Assembly: GCA_900550235.1 (NCBI GenBank)
Contig: URRQ01000002.1
Coordinates: 1 to 64,000 of the forward strand
DNA from: an uncultured Lachnospiraceae bacterium
GTDB lineage: Bacteria > Bacillota > Clostridia > Lachnospirales > Lachnospiraceae
DNA length: 64,000 nucleotides
Direction of reading: 5' to 3'
Below the pieces are notes generated by a model. It saw nothing but the letters and a program-made list of their open reading frames with translations. It had not been told where the DNA came from and did not search any database. The position numbers and the translations under genes are program-made. This document shows, piece after piece, positions 9,327 to 17,707 of this stretch (positions within the stretch are counted from its first letter, which is position 1; each line of letters starts with the position of its first letter).

Positions 9327-9925
9327 CAGGGTTTATATTGGCCGGTGGTGAAAATAAGCGTATGCATGGAAGAAATAAGGCTCTTTTACAATATGAAGAA
9401 AAATCTTTTTGGAAATGGATAGTCGAAACGATGGATAAGACGGATGAGATTTATATTTCCGTTGCGAAAAAATCAGATTATGAACTTTATGGAGAATATT
9501 GTTTTGAAAAATACCAGTTGGTAGAGGATTTGTATGAAAGGAGAGGACCGCTCGGTGGAATACTGAGCGGACTTTCTATTTGTAAAGAAAATGCACTTTT
9601 GGTAATGCCATGTGATATGATAGGATGTACAAAGGAAATGGTGGATGAATTGATTGAAGTATTTCAAAAGGATGGAACACCTGCATTTTACAAAGAGAAA
9701 GATATTGTGTTGCCCTTTCCCGGAATTTACACAAAAAGTATGATACCGGTTATAAAAGAAATGATGAAAAAACGAAACTATAAGTTGAGGGATTTGATAC
9801 AGACGAATTGCATTCCTGTTTCATATTTGGAGAAACAGGGAATACAAGAAACATTGAAAAATGTGAATACATTGGAAGAGTATGAGGAACTTTTACATGA
9901 TAGCGATAGAGGAAGCAATAGATAG
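9308..9925 (+). CDS. mobA: Molybdenum cofactor guanylyltransferase MobA
   Basis: Transfers GMP from GTP to molybdopterin to give the guanine dinucleotide form needed by DMSO-reductase-type enzymes. 205 residues from ATG at 9308. The N-terminal nucleotide-binding loop reads AGFILAGGENKRMHGRNKALL (LAGG near residue 11 with the K25-type lysine), followed by RRGPLGGILSGL and the metal-binding stretch VMPCDM. A frame open further upstream was rejected because it lies inside the ferredoxin gene and encodes no MobA sequence. The overlap with the ferredoxin and with moeA indicates translational coupling; the gene probably serves the oxidoreductase of this operon. Confidence 0.9.
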   Translation: MGRKRIAGFILAGGENKRMHGRNKALLQYEEKSFWKWIVETMDKTDEIYISVAKKSDYELYGEYCFEKYQLVEDLYERRGPLGGILSGLSICKENALLVMPCDMIGCTKEMVDELIEVFQKDGTPAFYKEKDIVLPFPGIYTKSMIPVIKEMMKKRNYKLRDLIQTNCIPVSYLEKQGIQETLKNVNTLEEYEELLHDSDRGSNR

Positions 9926-11105
9926 AATACGAAATGCGATTGATCCGGTGAAAGAAACCGAGAAGATAGATATAGAACAAGCGCTAGGGAGAATTTTAGG
10001 AGAAGACCTTTTGTCTTGTATAAACCAACCTCCGTTTGCACGTTCCCCGCTGGATGGGTATGCGATTTGTGCAGAAGATACAGTTGGGGTGACCAAGGAA
10101 ACTTCGATGAAGTTAAAAGTTATAGACTGTGTGTATGCAGGAGGAATTTCGGAAAAAACTGTGCAAAGGGGAGAGGCAGTAAGGATTATGACCGGAGCCC
10201 CTATCCCGCAAGGAGCCAATACGGTAATTCGTCAAGAGGATACTTATACTTTTCAAGAAAAGGGCGATGAATTTGTAAACATATATAAAGAACAAAAAGC
10301 ATTTGAAAACTATTGTTTTTCGGGAGAAGATTTCCAAGAAGGGGATTGTATTTTGAAGAAAGGCGAACGTATAGATTCGGTTAGAATCGGACTTGCAGCA
10401 GCAATGGGATATCGGAAGATTCCGGTACAACGGCATATTCAAGCTGCGGTGATCACGACAGGTTCTGAATTGATAAATCCGGGAGAAAAATTAGAGGAAG
10501 GGAAAATTTATAATAGCAACTTATTCCTAATTTCTTCTCGTCTGGAAGAAATGGGCGTTAAAGTTTTGAATAAAATGTCTGTGGTGGATGAGAGAAAAAG
10601 CATGTCTGAAAAAATCGAAAAAATGAAAGATAAAGCGGATCTTTTGATTTTAACAGGGGGAGTTTCTGTAGGAGTAAAAGATTTGACAGAAGATGTCTTA
10701 AAGACTTTAGGAGCAGATATATTATTTCATGGTGTGAAAATGAAGCCGGGTTCTCCAATGTTAGCGGCGATGCTAGGAAACACGGTCGTATTAGGGCTTT
10801 CAGGAAATCCGTTTGCTGCATTGGCATCTTTGGAAATTTTCTTGAGACCGATTTTGCATAAATTAAGTGGATGTGATTGGTATAGACATGATGAGAGAGT
10901 AGCTGTTGCAGATTCAGAATATCCCAAAACGTGTAAAAATCCAAGGTTTGTACGAGGAAAATGGAAGAACGGGGTTATTACGTTTCCTGAGAGTCATGCA
11001 TCAGGTGTTATGAACTCTATGAAAGAATGTAACTGCCTAGTTGAAATCAGTGCAGGTAAAGAGGGGATAAAAAGGGGAGAAGAAGTATGTGTAAAAATGC
11101 TATAA
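9897..11105 (+). CDS. moeA: Molybdopterin molybdenumtransferase MoeA
   Basis: Inserts molybdate into adenylated molybdopterin. 402 residues, the usual length for MoeA. N-terminal MoeA_N domain carries PFARSPLDGYAI (about residues 46-57) and the MTGAPIPQGAN motif. The central MoCF_biosynth domain has TTGSEL and LILTGGVSVG, then KPGSPMLAAML and LGLSGNPFAALAS; the MoeA_C domain is C-terminal. ATG at 9897 was chosen over an in-frame ATG five codons earlier because GAGGAAC lies at proper distance. It overlaps mobA by 29 bases and mobB by 19. No moaA/moaC/moaE/mogA genes are in the window, so early cofactor synthesis must be encoded elsewhere. Confidence 0.93.
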   Translation: MIAIEEAIDRIRNAIDPVKETEKIDIEQALGRILGEDLLSCINQPPFARSPLDGYAICAEDTVGVTKETSMKLKVIDCVYAGGISEKTVQRGEAVRIMTGAPIPQGANTVIRQEDTYTFQEKGDEFVNIYKEQKAFENYCFSGEDFQEGDCILKKGERIDSVRIGLAAAMGYRKIPVQRHIQAAVITTGSELINPGEKLEEGKIYNSNLFLISSRLEEMGVKVLNKMSVVDERKSMSEKIEKMKDKADLLILTGGVSVGVKDLTEDVLKTLGADILFHGVKMKPGSPMLAAMLGNTVVLGLSGNPFAALASLEIFLRPILHKLSGCDWYRHDERVAVADSEYPKTCKNPRFVRGKWKNGVITFPESHASGVMNSMKECNCLVEISAGKEGIKRGEEVCVKML

Positions 11106-11530
11106 ATAAGCCGGTCATCTATGCAATTTGCGGCTATAAAAATAGTGGAAAAACAACGTTAATCACAAAACTAATTCCACTACTTAATGAAAAGGGTTAT
11201 AAAGTTGCAACAATCAAGCATGATGGGCATGATTTTGTTGGCGATGTACCCAATACAGACAGTTATAAACATAAGATGGCAGGAGCCTATGGAACAGCTG
11301 TTTTTTCGGACCATCGCTTTCAGATTGTAAAAGAAACTGAAGGAATTACAGAATATGATCTTATGGAGTTTTTTCCGGAAGCGGATATCATTTTAATTGA
11401 AGGGTTAAAGAATTGTATGTATCCCAAATTTATCTGCGATTATCCGAATTTGATTCCAAATGAAGAAAAAATTGCAGATGAAATCATAGATTATATGCTT
11501 GTAAAAGATTTGACGATGGTTCATAAATAG
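11087..11530 (+). CDS. mobB: Molybdopterin-guanine dinucleotide biosynthesis protein MobB
   Basis: A small P-loop GTP-binding protein, 147 residues, that assists MobA. Walker A GYKNSGKTT lies at about residues 16-24 after IYAICG; TIKHDGHDF (about residues 42-50) and DIILIEGLKN are the other conserved MobB motifs. Starts at ATG behind AGGGGAGAAG and overlaps moeA by 19 bases. It is the last gene of the operon that began with the transporter; a new promoter lies at its 3' end. Fused or adjacent MobA/MobB are common, and the complete mobA-moeA-mobB set supports a dedicated cofactor supply. Confidence 0.9.
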   Translation: MCKNAINKPVIYAICGYKNSGKTTLITKLIPLLNEKGYKVATIKHDGHDFVGDVPNTDSYKHKMAGAYGTAVFSDHRFQIVKETEGITEYDLMEFFPEADIILIEGLKNCMYPKFICDYPNLIPNEEKIADEIIDYMLVKDLTMVHK

Positions 11531-11539
11531 ATTATAATA
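11510..11539 (+). promoter_or_regulatory. Promoter for yicC-gmk-rpoZ operon
   Basis: TTGACG at 11510-11515 and a perfect TATAAT at 11534-11539, spaced 18 bases. It overlaps the end of mobB and separates the housekeeping operon from the molybdenum operon. Confidence 0.6.
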
Positions 11540-11581
11540 AGAAGTAATGTAAAAATTGTATACAAATAAGAGGGCATAAAA

Positions 11582-12460
11582 ATGATTAAAAGTATGACAG
11601 GATTCGGAAGATGTGAAATCTCTGAAGCGGAACGTAAATTTACAGTAGAGTTAAAAGGTGTCAATCATAGATATTTGGATGTAAATATTCGAATGCCTAA
11701 AAAACTTAACTTTTTTGAATCATCGATCCGAAATCTTTTGAAACAATATGCGCAAAGAGGAAAGGTTGATATCTTTATTACATATGAAGATTTTTCAGAA
11801 GGACAGGTACTTTTGAAATATAACGAAAGTTTGGCGGGAGAATACCTGAAATATTTCAAACAAATGGAAGAAAAATTTTCTTTGGACAATGATATCAAAG
11901 TTTCAACACTTTCACGCTATCCGGAAGTTTTGACTATGGAAGAACAGTCTATGGATGAAGAGGAATTATGGAATGGACTAAAAAAAGCTTTGGAAGGTGC
12001 ATTCCAACAATTCGTAGAGACAAGAATTGTAGAAGGTGAGAACTTAAAGAAAGATTTAATCGCAAAATTAGATGACATGCTTATTCTTGTTGATAAAGTA
12101 GAAGAACGTTCTCCACAAATCATTGCGGAGTACAGAGAAAAATTGGAAACAAAAGTAAAAGAGTTATTAGCTGATGCGCAGTTAGAAGAGGGACGAATTG
12201 CAGCAGAGGTCGTTCTTTTTGCTGATAAGATCTGTACAGATGAGGAGACAGTACGTCTTAGAAGCCACATTCAGCACATGAAAAGTACCCTTGAAGAAAA
12301 GGAAGGCGTGGGTCGAAAGCTTGATTTTATTGCACAGGAAATGAACCGTGAAGCCAATACCATTTTATCAAAGGCAAATGATTTGGAAGTATCGAATTAT
12401 GCTATTGATCTGAAGACAGGTATTGAGAAAGTAAGAGAACAAATACAAAACATTGAGTAG
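11582..12460 (+). CDS. YicC/YloC-family endoribonuclease
   Basis: 292 residues, the standard length of YicC/YloC proteins, for which E. coli and B. subtilis members have been reported as endoribonucleases. N-terminal YicC_N domain begins MIKSMTGFGR, its hallmark, with ELKGVNHRYLD shortly after. The C-terminal DUF1813-type domain ends in HIQHMKSTLEE, GRKLDFIAQEMNREANT and the conserved KTGIEKVREQIQNIE. RBS AAGAGGG. It is followed 15 bases later by gmk and then rpoZ, a gene order widely conserved in Firmicutes (yloC-gmk-rpoZ). Confidence 0.92.
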   Translation: MIKSMTGFGRCEISEAERKFTVELKGVNHRYLDVNIRMPKKLNFFESSIRNLLKQYAQRGKVDIFITYEDFSEGQVLLKYNESLAGEYLKYFKQMEEKFSLDNDIKVSTLSRYPEVLTMEEQSMDEEELWNGLKKALEGAFQQFVETRIVEGENLKKDLIAKLDDMLILVDKVEERSPQIIAEYREKLETKVKELLADAQLEEGRIAAEVVLFADKICTDEETVRLRSHIQHMKSTLEEKEGVGRKLDFIAQEMNREANTILSKANDLEVSNYAIDLKTGIEKVREQIQNIE

Positions 12461-12475
12461 TTGAGGAGAAAAGTT

Positions 12476-13108
12476 ATGAAGAAAAAAGGAATATTGATTG
12501 TTGTTTCCGGATTTTCCGGCGCAGGAAAAGGAACACTAATGAAAGAATTACTTCAAAACTATGATAATTATGCGCTTTCTATCTCTGCAACAACGAGAAA
12601 TCCTCGAGAAGGAGAGACAGATGGCAAGGAATATTTCTTCAAAACTGTAGAAGAGTTTGAAAAAATGATTGCACAGGACGCGTTAATAGAGTATGCTAAG
12701 TACGTAAATAATTATTATGGCACTCCACGCGCATATGTTGAAGAACAGCTGGAAGCCGGAAAAGATGTGATTCTTGAAATTGAAATCCAAGGAGCATTGA
12801 AGGTAAAAGAAAAATTTCCTGAGACATTGTTGTTGTTTGTGACTCCACCGGATGCAGATACGTTGAAGAATCGTCTTGTAGGACGAGGCACAGAGACAAT
12901 GGACGTGATTGAATCAAGAATGCATCGTGCGGCAGAAGAAGCAGAGGGTATGGAAGCCTACGATTATCTTGTGATCAATGATGATTTGGCTGCTTGCGTG
13001 AAAGAGATGCATGAGATTATTCAGGGAGAACACAGAAGAGTATCCCGCAATACAGAATTAGTCGAACAGATAAAAACTCAATTAAAGGATTATGTGAAAG
13101 GAGAATAA
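12476..13108 (+). CDS. gmk: Guanylate kinase
   Basis: Phosphorylates GMP to GDP with ATP. 210 residues. P-loop SGFSGAGKGTL at about residues 11-21; GMP-binding residues in ISATTRNPREGETDGKEYFF; the lid region follows with TPPDADTLKNRLVGRGTE. The ATG at 12476 is preceded by GAGGAGAAAAG; an in-frame TTG five codons upstream was rejected because the ribosome site would fall inside it. Sits 4 bases before rpoZ. Confidence 0.95.
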   Translation: MKKKGILIVVSGFSGAGKGTLMKELLQNYDNYALSISATTRNPREGETDGKEYFFKTVEEFEKMIAQDALIEYAKYVNNYYGTPRAYVEEQLEAGKDVILEIEIQGALKVKEKFPETLLLFVTPPDADTLKNRLVGRGTETMDVIESRMHRAAEEAEGMEAYDYLVINDDLAACVKEMHEIIQGEHRRVSRNTELVEQIKTQLKDYVKGE

Positions 13109-13112
13109 ATTT

Positions 13113-13355
13113 ATGTTACATCCATCTTATACAGATTTGATGAAAGTAGTAAATCAGGACGTTGAGGAGGGCGCAACAAAGATTGTAAATAGCCGTTATT
13201 CAATCGTACTTGCTACATCTAAGAGAGCAAGACAGCTTATTGACGGTGCAACACCACTTGTACCGACAAAAGAGGGAGAAAAACCTCTTTCAGTTGCAAT
13301 TGATGAGTTAAACAGCGGAAAGCTTAAAATCATTGCGGAAGATTCAGAACAATAA
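13113..13355 (+). CDS. rpoZ: DNA-directed RNA polymerase omega subunit
   Basis: 80-residue omega subunit that helps assemble RNA polymerase. Recognised by MLHPSYTDLM and the core NSRYSIVLATSKRARQLI (about residues 27-44), corresponding to the conserved helix around RY.LV...AKRARQL. AAAGGAGAATAAATTT precedes the ATG. Position directly after gmk is the classical one. Spacing to rimO is 61 bases and includes a hairpin. Confidence 0.93.
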   Translation: MLHPSYTDLMKVVNQDVEEGATKIVNSRYSIVLATSKRARQLIDGATPLVPTKEGEKPLSVAIDELNSGKLKIIAEDSEQ

Positions 13356-13366
13356 TGTGTAACAAA

Positions 13367-13394
13367 AGGGCAGGTGCATCGTAGTATCTGCCCT
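13367..13394 (+). other. GC-rich hairpin between rpoZ and rimO
   Basis: AGGGCAG at 13367-13373 pairs with CTGCCCT at 13388-13394 across a 14-base loop. No T-run follows, so it is unlikely to be a full terminator; it may stabilise the rpoZ mRNA end or mark processing. Confidence 0.4.
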
Positions 13395-13416
13395 GCTGAA
13401 TGTAAAGGAGAAGTAG

Positions 13417-14739
13417 ATGAACATACTATTTATATCTTTGGGTTGTGATAAAAATCTAGTAGATACAGAAGTAATGCTTGGTCTTTTGGCATCGAAAGGA
13501 CATCAGATGATTGATGATGAGACACAGGCAGATGTGATTGTAATTAACACGTGTTGCTTTATCAATGATGCAAAAGAAGAGAGTATTCAGACGATTTTGG
13601 AGATGGCCGATTACAAAAAAGAAGGCCGTCTAAAAGCATTGATCGTGACAGGCTGTCTTGCACAGCGTTACAAAAATGAGATTATTGAAGAAATTCCGGA
13701 AGTAGATGCTGTACTTGGAACGACATCTTACGATAAGATCGTAGAGGCAATTGATGAAGCGCTTCAAGGTCATTCTTTGGTGGAAATGACTGATTTAGAC
13801 GCTTTACCAGACGTAAATACACAACGTTTAGTGACAACAGGCGGACATTTTGCATATTTGAAAATTGCAGAAGGGTGCGATAAACATTGCACTTATTGTA
13901 TCATTCCGAAAATCCGTGGCAATTTCCGAAGTGTTCCTATGGAAAAACTACTGCGGGAAGCACAGGAATTAGCAGACCAAGGAGTGAAGGAATTAATTCT
14001 TGTTGCACAGGAAACAACTCTCTACGGAAAAGATATCTATGGAGAAAAATCTTTACACAAACTCTTGAAAGAATTGTGTAAAATTGCAGGGATTCAATGG
14101 ATTCGAATTCTATATTGTTATCCGGAAGAAATTACAGATGAATTGATTCAAGTTATGAAAGAAGAAAAGAAAATCTGCCATTATTTGGACCTTCCGATTC
14201 AACATGCAAGTAATGAGATTTTAAAAAGAATGGGAAGAAGAACATCGAAAGAACAGTTGATCGAGATCATAGGAAAACTTCGAAAAGAAATTCCGGATAT
14301 TGCGCTTCGCACCACATTGATCACCGGTTTTCCGGGAGAGACAGAAGAACAGCATGAAGAGTTGATGGATTTTGTAGATGAGATGGAATTCGATCGTCTT
14401 GGTGTATTTACCTATTCAGCAGAAGAGGATACACCGGCTGCATCAATGGATGGTCAGATTGAAGAAAGTGTCAAGGAAGATCGACAGGCAGAACTAATGG
14501 AATTACAGCAGGATATTGCATTTGATCTTGCAGAAGACATGATCGGACAAGAAGTCCTTGTTTTGATCGAGGGAAAAGTTGCAGATGAAAATGCTTATGT
14601 AGGCAGAACTTATAAAGATGCACCGAATGTGGACGGACTTATTTTTGTAAATACGGACGAAGAATTGATGTCGGGAGATTTTGCAAGAGTAAAAGTTACC
14701 GGAGCGTTGGAATATGATTTGATAGGAGAGATTATATAA
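13417..14739 (+). CDS. rimO: Ribosomal protein S12 methylthiotransferase RimO
   Basis: Radical-SAM enzyme that methylthiolates an aspartate of ribosomal protein S12. 440 residues. The N-terminal MTTase domain supplies cysteines in LGCDKNLVDTE (C10), NTCCFI and TGCLAQRY for one [4Fe-4S] cluster. The radical-SAM motif is CDKHCTYCIIP (CxxxCxxC), preceded by AYLKIAEG. A C-terminal TRAM domain starts near EVLVLIEGK. SLGCDKNLVD rather than TLGCKVN points to RimO and not MtaB or MiaB. RBS TAAAGGAGAAG. The stop overlaps the pgsA start by one base (TAATG). Confidence 0.94.
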   Translation: MNILFISLGCDKNLVDTEVMLGLLASKGHQMIDDETQADVIVINTCCFINDAKEESIQTILEMADYKKEGRLKALIVTGCLAQRYKNEIIEEIPEVDAVLGTTSYDKIVEAIDEALQGHSLVEMTDLDALPDVNTQRLVTTGGHFAYLKIAEGCDKHCTYCIIPKIRGNFRSVPMEKLLREAQELADQGVKELILVAQETTLYGKDIYGEKSLHKLLKELCKIAGIQWIRILYCYPEEITDELIQVMKEEKKICHYLDLPIQHASNEILKRMGRRTSKEQLIEIIGKLRKEIPDIALRTTLITGFPGETEEQHEELMDFVDEMEFDRLGVFTYSAEEDTPAASMDGQIEESVKEDRQAELMELQQDIAFDLAEDMIGQEVLVLIEGKVADENAYVGRTYKDAPNVDGLIFVNTDEELMSGDFARVKVTGALEYDLIGEII

Positions 14740-15281
14740 TGAATTTACCAAATAAGCTGACTGTATTAAGAGTTTTGATGATTCCATTTTTTGTTGTATT
14801 TATGTTGATGGACATTGTGCCGGGAATGGATAAGTGGATTGCATTGGCAATTTTTGTGGTAGCAAGCCTTACAGATTTATTAGATGGGAAAATTGCAAGA
14901 AAGTATAATTTAGTAACAAATTTTGGGAAGTTTATGGATCCGTTGGCAGATAAACTTCTTGTAAGTTCTGCAATGATCTGCTTGGTTGAAATGGGAAGAC
15001 TACCGGCATGGATCGTAATCATCATCATTAGCCGTGAATTTATTATTAGTGGATTCCGTCTTGTGGCATCTGATAGCGGGATTGTGATTGCAGCAAGCTA
15101 TTGGGGAAAATTTAAAACAGTACTCCAAATGGTAATGATCATTGTAATGATTATGGATTTTGGTCCGTCTTTTGCAATGCTGGAAACAATTTTAATCTAC
15201 GTTGCTTTAATTCTTACGGTAGTATCGCTAATTGATTATGTCGCTAAAAATAAAGAAGTCTTAACAAAAGGTGGAATGTAA
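14739..15281 (+). CDS. pgsA: CDP-diacylglycerol--glycerol-3-phosphate 3-phosphatidyltransferase
   Basis: Integral membrane enzyme making phosphatidylglycerol phosphate, first step to acidic phospholipids. 180 residues with about five membrane segments. The CDP-alcohol phosphatidyltransferase signature D-x2-DG-x2-AR-x8-G-x3-D-x3-D is complete (DLLDGKIAR ... GKFMDPLADK, about residues 46-69). The start MNLPNKLTVLRVL is typical. Rim/pgsA/cinA order is common in Lachnospiraceae. One-base overlap with rimO. Confidence 0.95.
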   Translation: MNLPNKLTVLRVLMIPFFVVFMLMDIVPGMDKWIALAIFVVASLTDLLDGKIARKYNLVTNFGKFMDPLADKLLVSSAMICLVEMGRLPAWIVIIIISREFIISGFRLVASDSGIVIAASYWGKFKTVLQMVMIIVMIMDFGPSFAMLETILIYVALILTVVSLIDYVAKNKEVLTKGGM

Positions 15282-15282
15282 G

Positions 15283-15747
15283 ATGACATTGGAAGAGCAG
15301 ATTGTCAAAAAACTGCAGGAGAAAGGATATACGATCACGACAGCAGAGTCTTGTACAGGTGGCCTGCTTGCAGGGAGAATTCTGAATGTTTCGGGCGCTT
15401 CTGAAGTCTATATGGAAGGATATATCACATACGCCAATGAAGCGAAAGAAAGAATTCTGGGAGTGAAACACGAGACATTGGAAACGTATGGGGCAGTTAG
15501 TAAAGAAACGGCTGAAGAGATGGCAATTGGCGCAGCGAGAGCCGCAAAGGCAGATGTAGCATTAAGTACAACAGGAATCGCAGGACCGGGAGGCGGAACT
15601 GTAGAAAAACCGGTTGGTTTAATCTATATATCTTGTTTTCTAAATGGAGAAGTGCAGGTAAGAGAGCTTCGATTGCATGGAACGAGAGAAGAAAACAGGC
15701 AAGACACAGTGACAGAAACGCTGAAATTGTTAAATGATATTCTATAA
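15283..15747 (+). CDS. CinA C-terminal-type nicotinamide-nucleotide amidase (PncC-like)
   Basis: 154-residue stand-alone CinA C-terminal domain. Members such as E. coli PncC deamidate NMN to nicotinate mononucleotide. Motifs: TTAESCTGGLLAGR (about residues 19-32), GAVSKETAEEMA and TTGIAGPGGGT. The N-terminal MoCF-like domain of full-length CinA is absent. ATG at 15283 is chosen because AAGGTGG lies 7 bases before; an upstream GTG four codons earlier is inside that ribosome site. One base after pgsA. Last gene of the yicC operon. Confidence 0.9.
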   Translation: MTLEEQIVKKLQEKGYTITTAESCTGGLLAGRILNVSGASEVYMEGYITYANEAKERILGVKHETLETYGAVSKETAEEMAIGAARAAKADVALSTTGIAGPGGGTVEKPVGLIYISCFLNGEVQVRELRLHGTREENRQDTVTETLKLLNDIL

Positions 15748-15768
15748 AATTCGACAAAAAAGCTGAAA

Positions 15769-15803
15769 ATACATTTTTAGATTAAAAAAATAGAAAAATG
15801 TAT
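15769..15803 (+). other. AT-rich inverted repeat upstream of scaffold gene
   Basis: ATACATTTTT (15769-15778) and AAAAATGTAT (15794-15803) are perfect 10-bp arms around a 15-base A/T loop. It could be a weak terminator for the cinA operon or a regulatory site for the highly expressed pair downstream. The rest of 15748-15905 is AT-rich with no gene or clear promoter. Confidence 0.35.
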
Positions 15804-15905
15804 AGACTAAAAGATAACTTTATGAGAAAATAAAGATATATGAGGTGTTAAAGATATAACAAACACTATAAAGAAAATATTTCATATTTGAAAGGAGTCC
15901 TTAAC

Positions 15906-16598
15906 ATGATTTATTCACATGAAGTACAAATGATGTGTCCTGTAGCATCAGGCGCAAATCACGGACCAGCTCCAATCCCAGAAGAAGCAAAATGGGTAAA
16001 AGCAAAAGAAGTAAAAGATATCTCCGGTTTAACACACGGTGTTGGCTGGTGTGCACCACAGCAGGGAGCATGTAAATTAACATTAAACGTAAAAGATGGT
16101 ATCATTCAGGAAGCTCTTGTAGAGACACTTGGATGTTCAGGTATGACTCACTCAGCAGCTATGGCTTCTGAAATCTTACCGGGAAAAACTATTCTTGAAG
16201 CTTTAAATACAGACTTAGTATGTGACGCGATCAACACAGCAATGAGAGAATTATTCTTACAGATTGTATACGGACGTACACAGAGTGCATTCTCTGAAGA
16301 CGGACTTCCAATCGGTGCAGGTCTTGAGGACTTAGGAAAAGGTCTTCGTTCACAGATCGGTACAATGTACGGAACACTTGCAAAAGGACCTCGTTACCTT
16401 GAGATGGCTGAAGGATATGTAACAGGTATTGCATTAGATGAAAACAGCGAAATCATCGGATACAAATTCGTAAACCTTGGTAAATTCACAGACTTCATTA
16501 AGAAGGGTGACGAACCAAACGTAGCTTGGGAAAAAGCACAGGGACAGTACGGACGTGTTGATGATGCAGTGAAGATCATTGACCCAAGACAGGAATAA
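15906..16598 (+). CDS. Iron-sulfur cluster assembly scaffold-like protein (partner of GGGtGRT protein)
   Basis: 230 residues from ATG at 15906, preceded by AAAGGAGTCC; an in-frame upstream ATG six codons earlier includes the ribosome site. The fold appears IscU/NifU-N-like: KLTLNVKDGIIQEALVETLGCSGMTHSAA resembles the scaffold core with its first cluster cysteine. Visible cysteines include C11, C49, C56 and C77, but the exact IscU ligand spacing is not kept. Always, in my knowledge of Lachnospiraceae genomes, it precedes a GGGtGRT protein gene, here 19 bases away. Codon use (aac, ttc, ggt, cgt) is strongly biased compared with neighbours, implying abundant protein. Client and role are unknown. 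Confidence 0.8.
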   Translation: MIYSHEVQMMCPVASGANHGPAPIPEEAKWVKAKEVKDISGLTHGVGWCAPQQGACKLTLNVKDGIIQEALVETLGCSGMTHSAAMASEILPGKTILEALNTDLVCDAINTAMRELFLQIVYGRTQSAFSEDGLPIGAGLEDLGKGLRSQIGTMYGTLAKGPRYLEMAEGYVTGIALDENSEIIGYKFVNLGKFTDFIKKGDEPNVAWEKAQGQYGRVDDAVKIIDPRQE

Positions 16599-16617
16599 TC
16601 GATAGGAGGACATAAAA

Positions 16618-17628
16618 ATGGCTTTATTTGAATCATATGAAAGACGTATTGATAAAATCAACGCTGTATTAAACAGCTATGGTATCGCTTCTATCGAAGA
16701 AGCTGAAAAAATCACAAAAGATGCCGGACTCAACGTTTACGATCAGGTAAAAGGAATCCAGCCAATCTGTTTTGAAAATGCTTGCTGGGCTTACATTGTA
16801 GGCGCTGCAATCGCAATTAAAAAAGACTGCAGAAAAGCAGCTGACGCTGCTGCTGCAATCGGAGAAGGTCTTCAGGCTTTCTGTATTCCAGGATCTGTTG
16901 CTGACCAGAGAAAAGTTGGTCTTGGACATGGTAACCTTGGAAAAATGCTTCTCGAAGAAGATACAGAGTGTTTCGCATTCTTAGCAGGACATGAATCATT
17001 CGCTGCTGCAGAAGGTGCTATCGGTATCGCTGAGAAAGCAAACAAAGTTCGTAAAAAACCATTACGCGTTATCTTAAACGGTCTTGGAAAAGATGCTGCT
17101 AAGATTATCGCAAGAATCAATGGATTTACATATGTACAGACAGAATATGACTACTTCACAGGAGAATTAAAAGAAGTAGCTAGAACACCTTATTCAGAAG
17201 GACTTCGTGCAAAGGTTAACTGCTACGGAGCAAATGATGTTCGTGAAGGTGTTGCAATTATGTGGAAAGAGGGTGTTGACGTTTCTATCACAGGTAATTC
17301 AACAAACCCAACTCGTTTCCAGCACCCTGTAGCTGGTACATACAAAAAAGAATGTATCGAACAGGGTAAAAAATACTTCTCAGTAGCTTCTGGTGGTGGA
17401 ACAGGTCGTACACTTCACCCAGACAACATGGCTGCTGGACCAGCTTCTTACGGTATGACAGATACATTAGGACGTATGCACTCTGATGCTCAGTTTGCTG
17501 GTTCTTCTTCAGTACCTGCTCACGTAGAGATGATGGGACTTATCGGAGCTGGTAACAACCCAATGGTTGGTATGACAGTAGCAGTAGCTGTAGCGATCGA
17601 GCAGGCAGCAGCTGAAGGTAAATTCTAA
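16618..17628 (+). CDS. GGGtGRT family protein
   Basis: 336 residues; named after its GGGTGRT motif, here at residues 259-265, followed by LHPDNMAAGPASYGMTDTLGR. Function is not known. Glycine-rich stretches (VASGGGTGRT, GAGNNPMVGMTVAVAVA) and the HVEMMGLIGAGNNPM end could bind a nucleotide or cluster, which is inference. It has three or more cysteines (EN-AC-W near residue 60, DC near 72) but no classical ferredoxin motif. RBS GATAGGAGGACAT. Very strong codon bias, more extreme than flanking operons, and a strong terminator follows, both signs of high expression. It is cotranscribed with the scaffold-like protein. Confidence 0.85.
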   Translation: MALFESYERRIDKINAVLNSYGIASIEEAEKITKDAGLNVYDQVKGIQPICFENACWAYIVGAAIAIKKDCRKAADAAAAIGEGLQAFCIPGSVADQRKVGLGHGNLGKMLLEEDTECFAFLAGHESFAAAEGAIGIAEKANKVRKKPLRVILNGLGKDAAKIIARINGFTYVQTEYDYFTGELKEVARTPYSEGLRAKVNCYGANDVREGVAIMWKEGVDVSITGNSTNPTRFQHPVAGTYKKECIEQGKKYFSVASGGGTGRTLHPDNMAAGPASYGMTDTLGRMHSDAQFAGSSSVPAHVEMMGLIGAGNNPMVGMTVAVAVAIEQAAAEGKF

Positions 17629-17650
17629 GTATTTATATAGCAGTTTTCTG

Positions 17651-17704
17651 AATCAGAGCATAACCGCACATATTTGAATGTGTGGCCTATGCTCTGATTT
17701 TTTT
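17651..17704 (+). terminator. Terminator after GGGtGRT gene
   Basis: Long hairpin: AATCAGAGCATA pairs with TATGCTCTGATT, with an inner CACA/TGTG stem, followed by seven Ts. A strong intrinsic terminator. Confidence 0.9.
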
Positions 17705-17707
17705 ATT

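Noticed and set aside
15769..15803. Fur or Fe-S regulator box before the scaffold gene
   Set aside because: The repeat has 15-base spacing and no match to the usual 19-bp Fur pattern.
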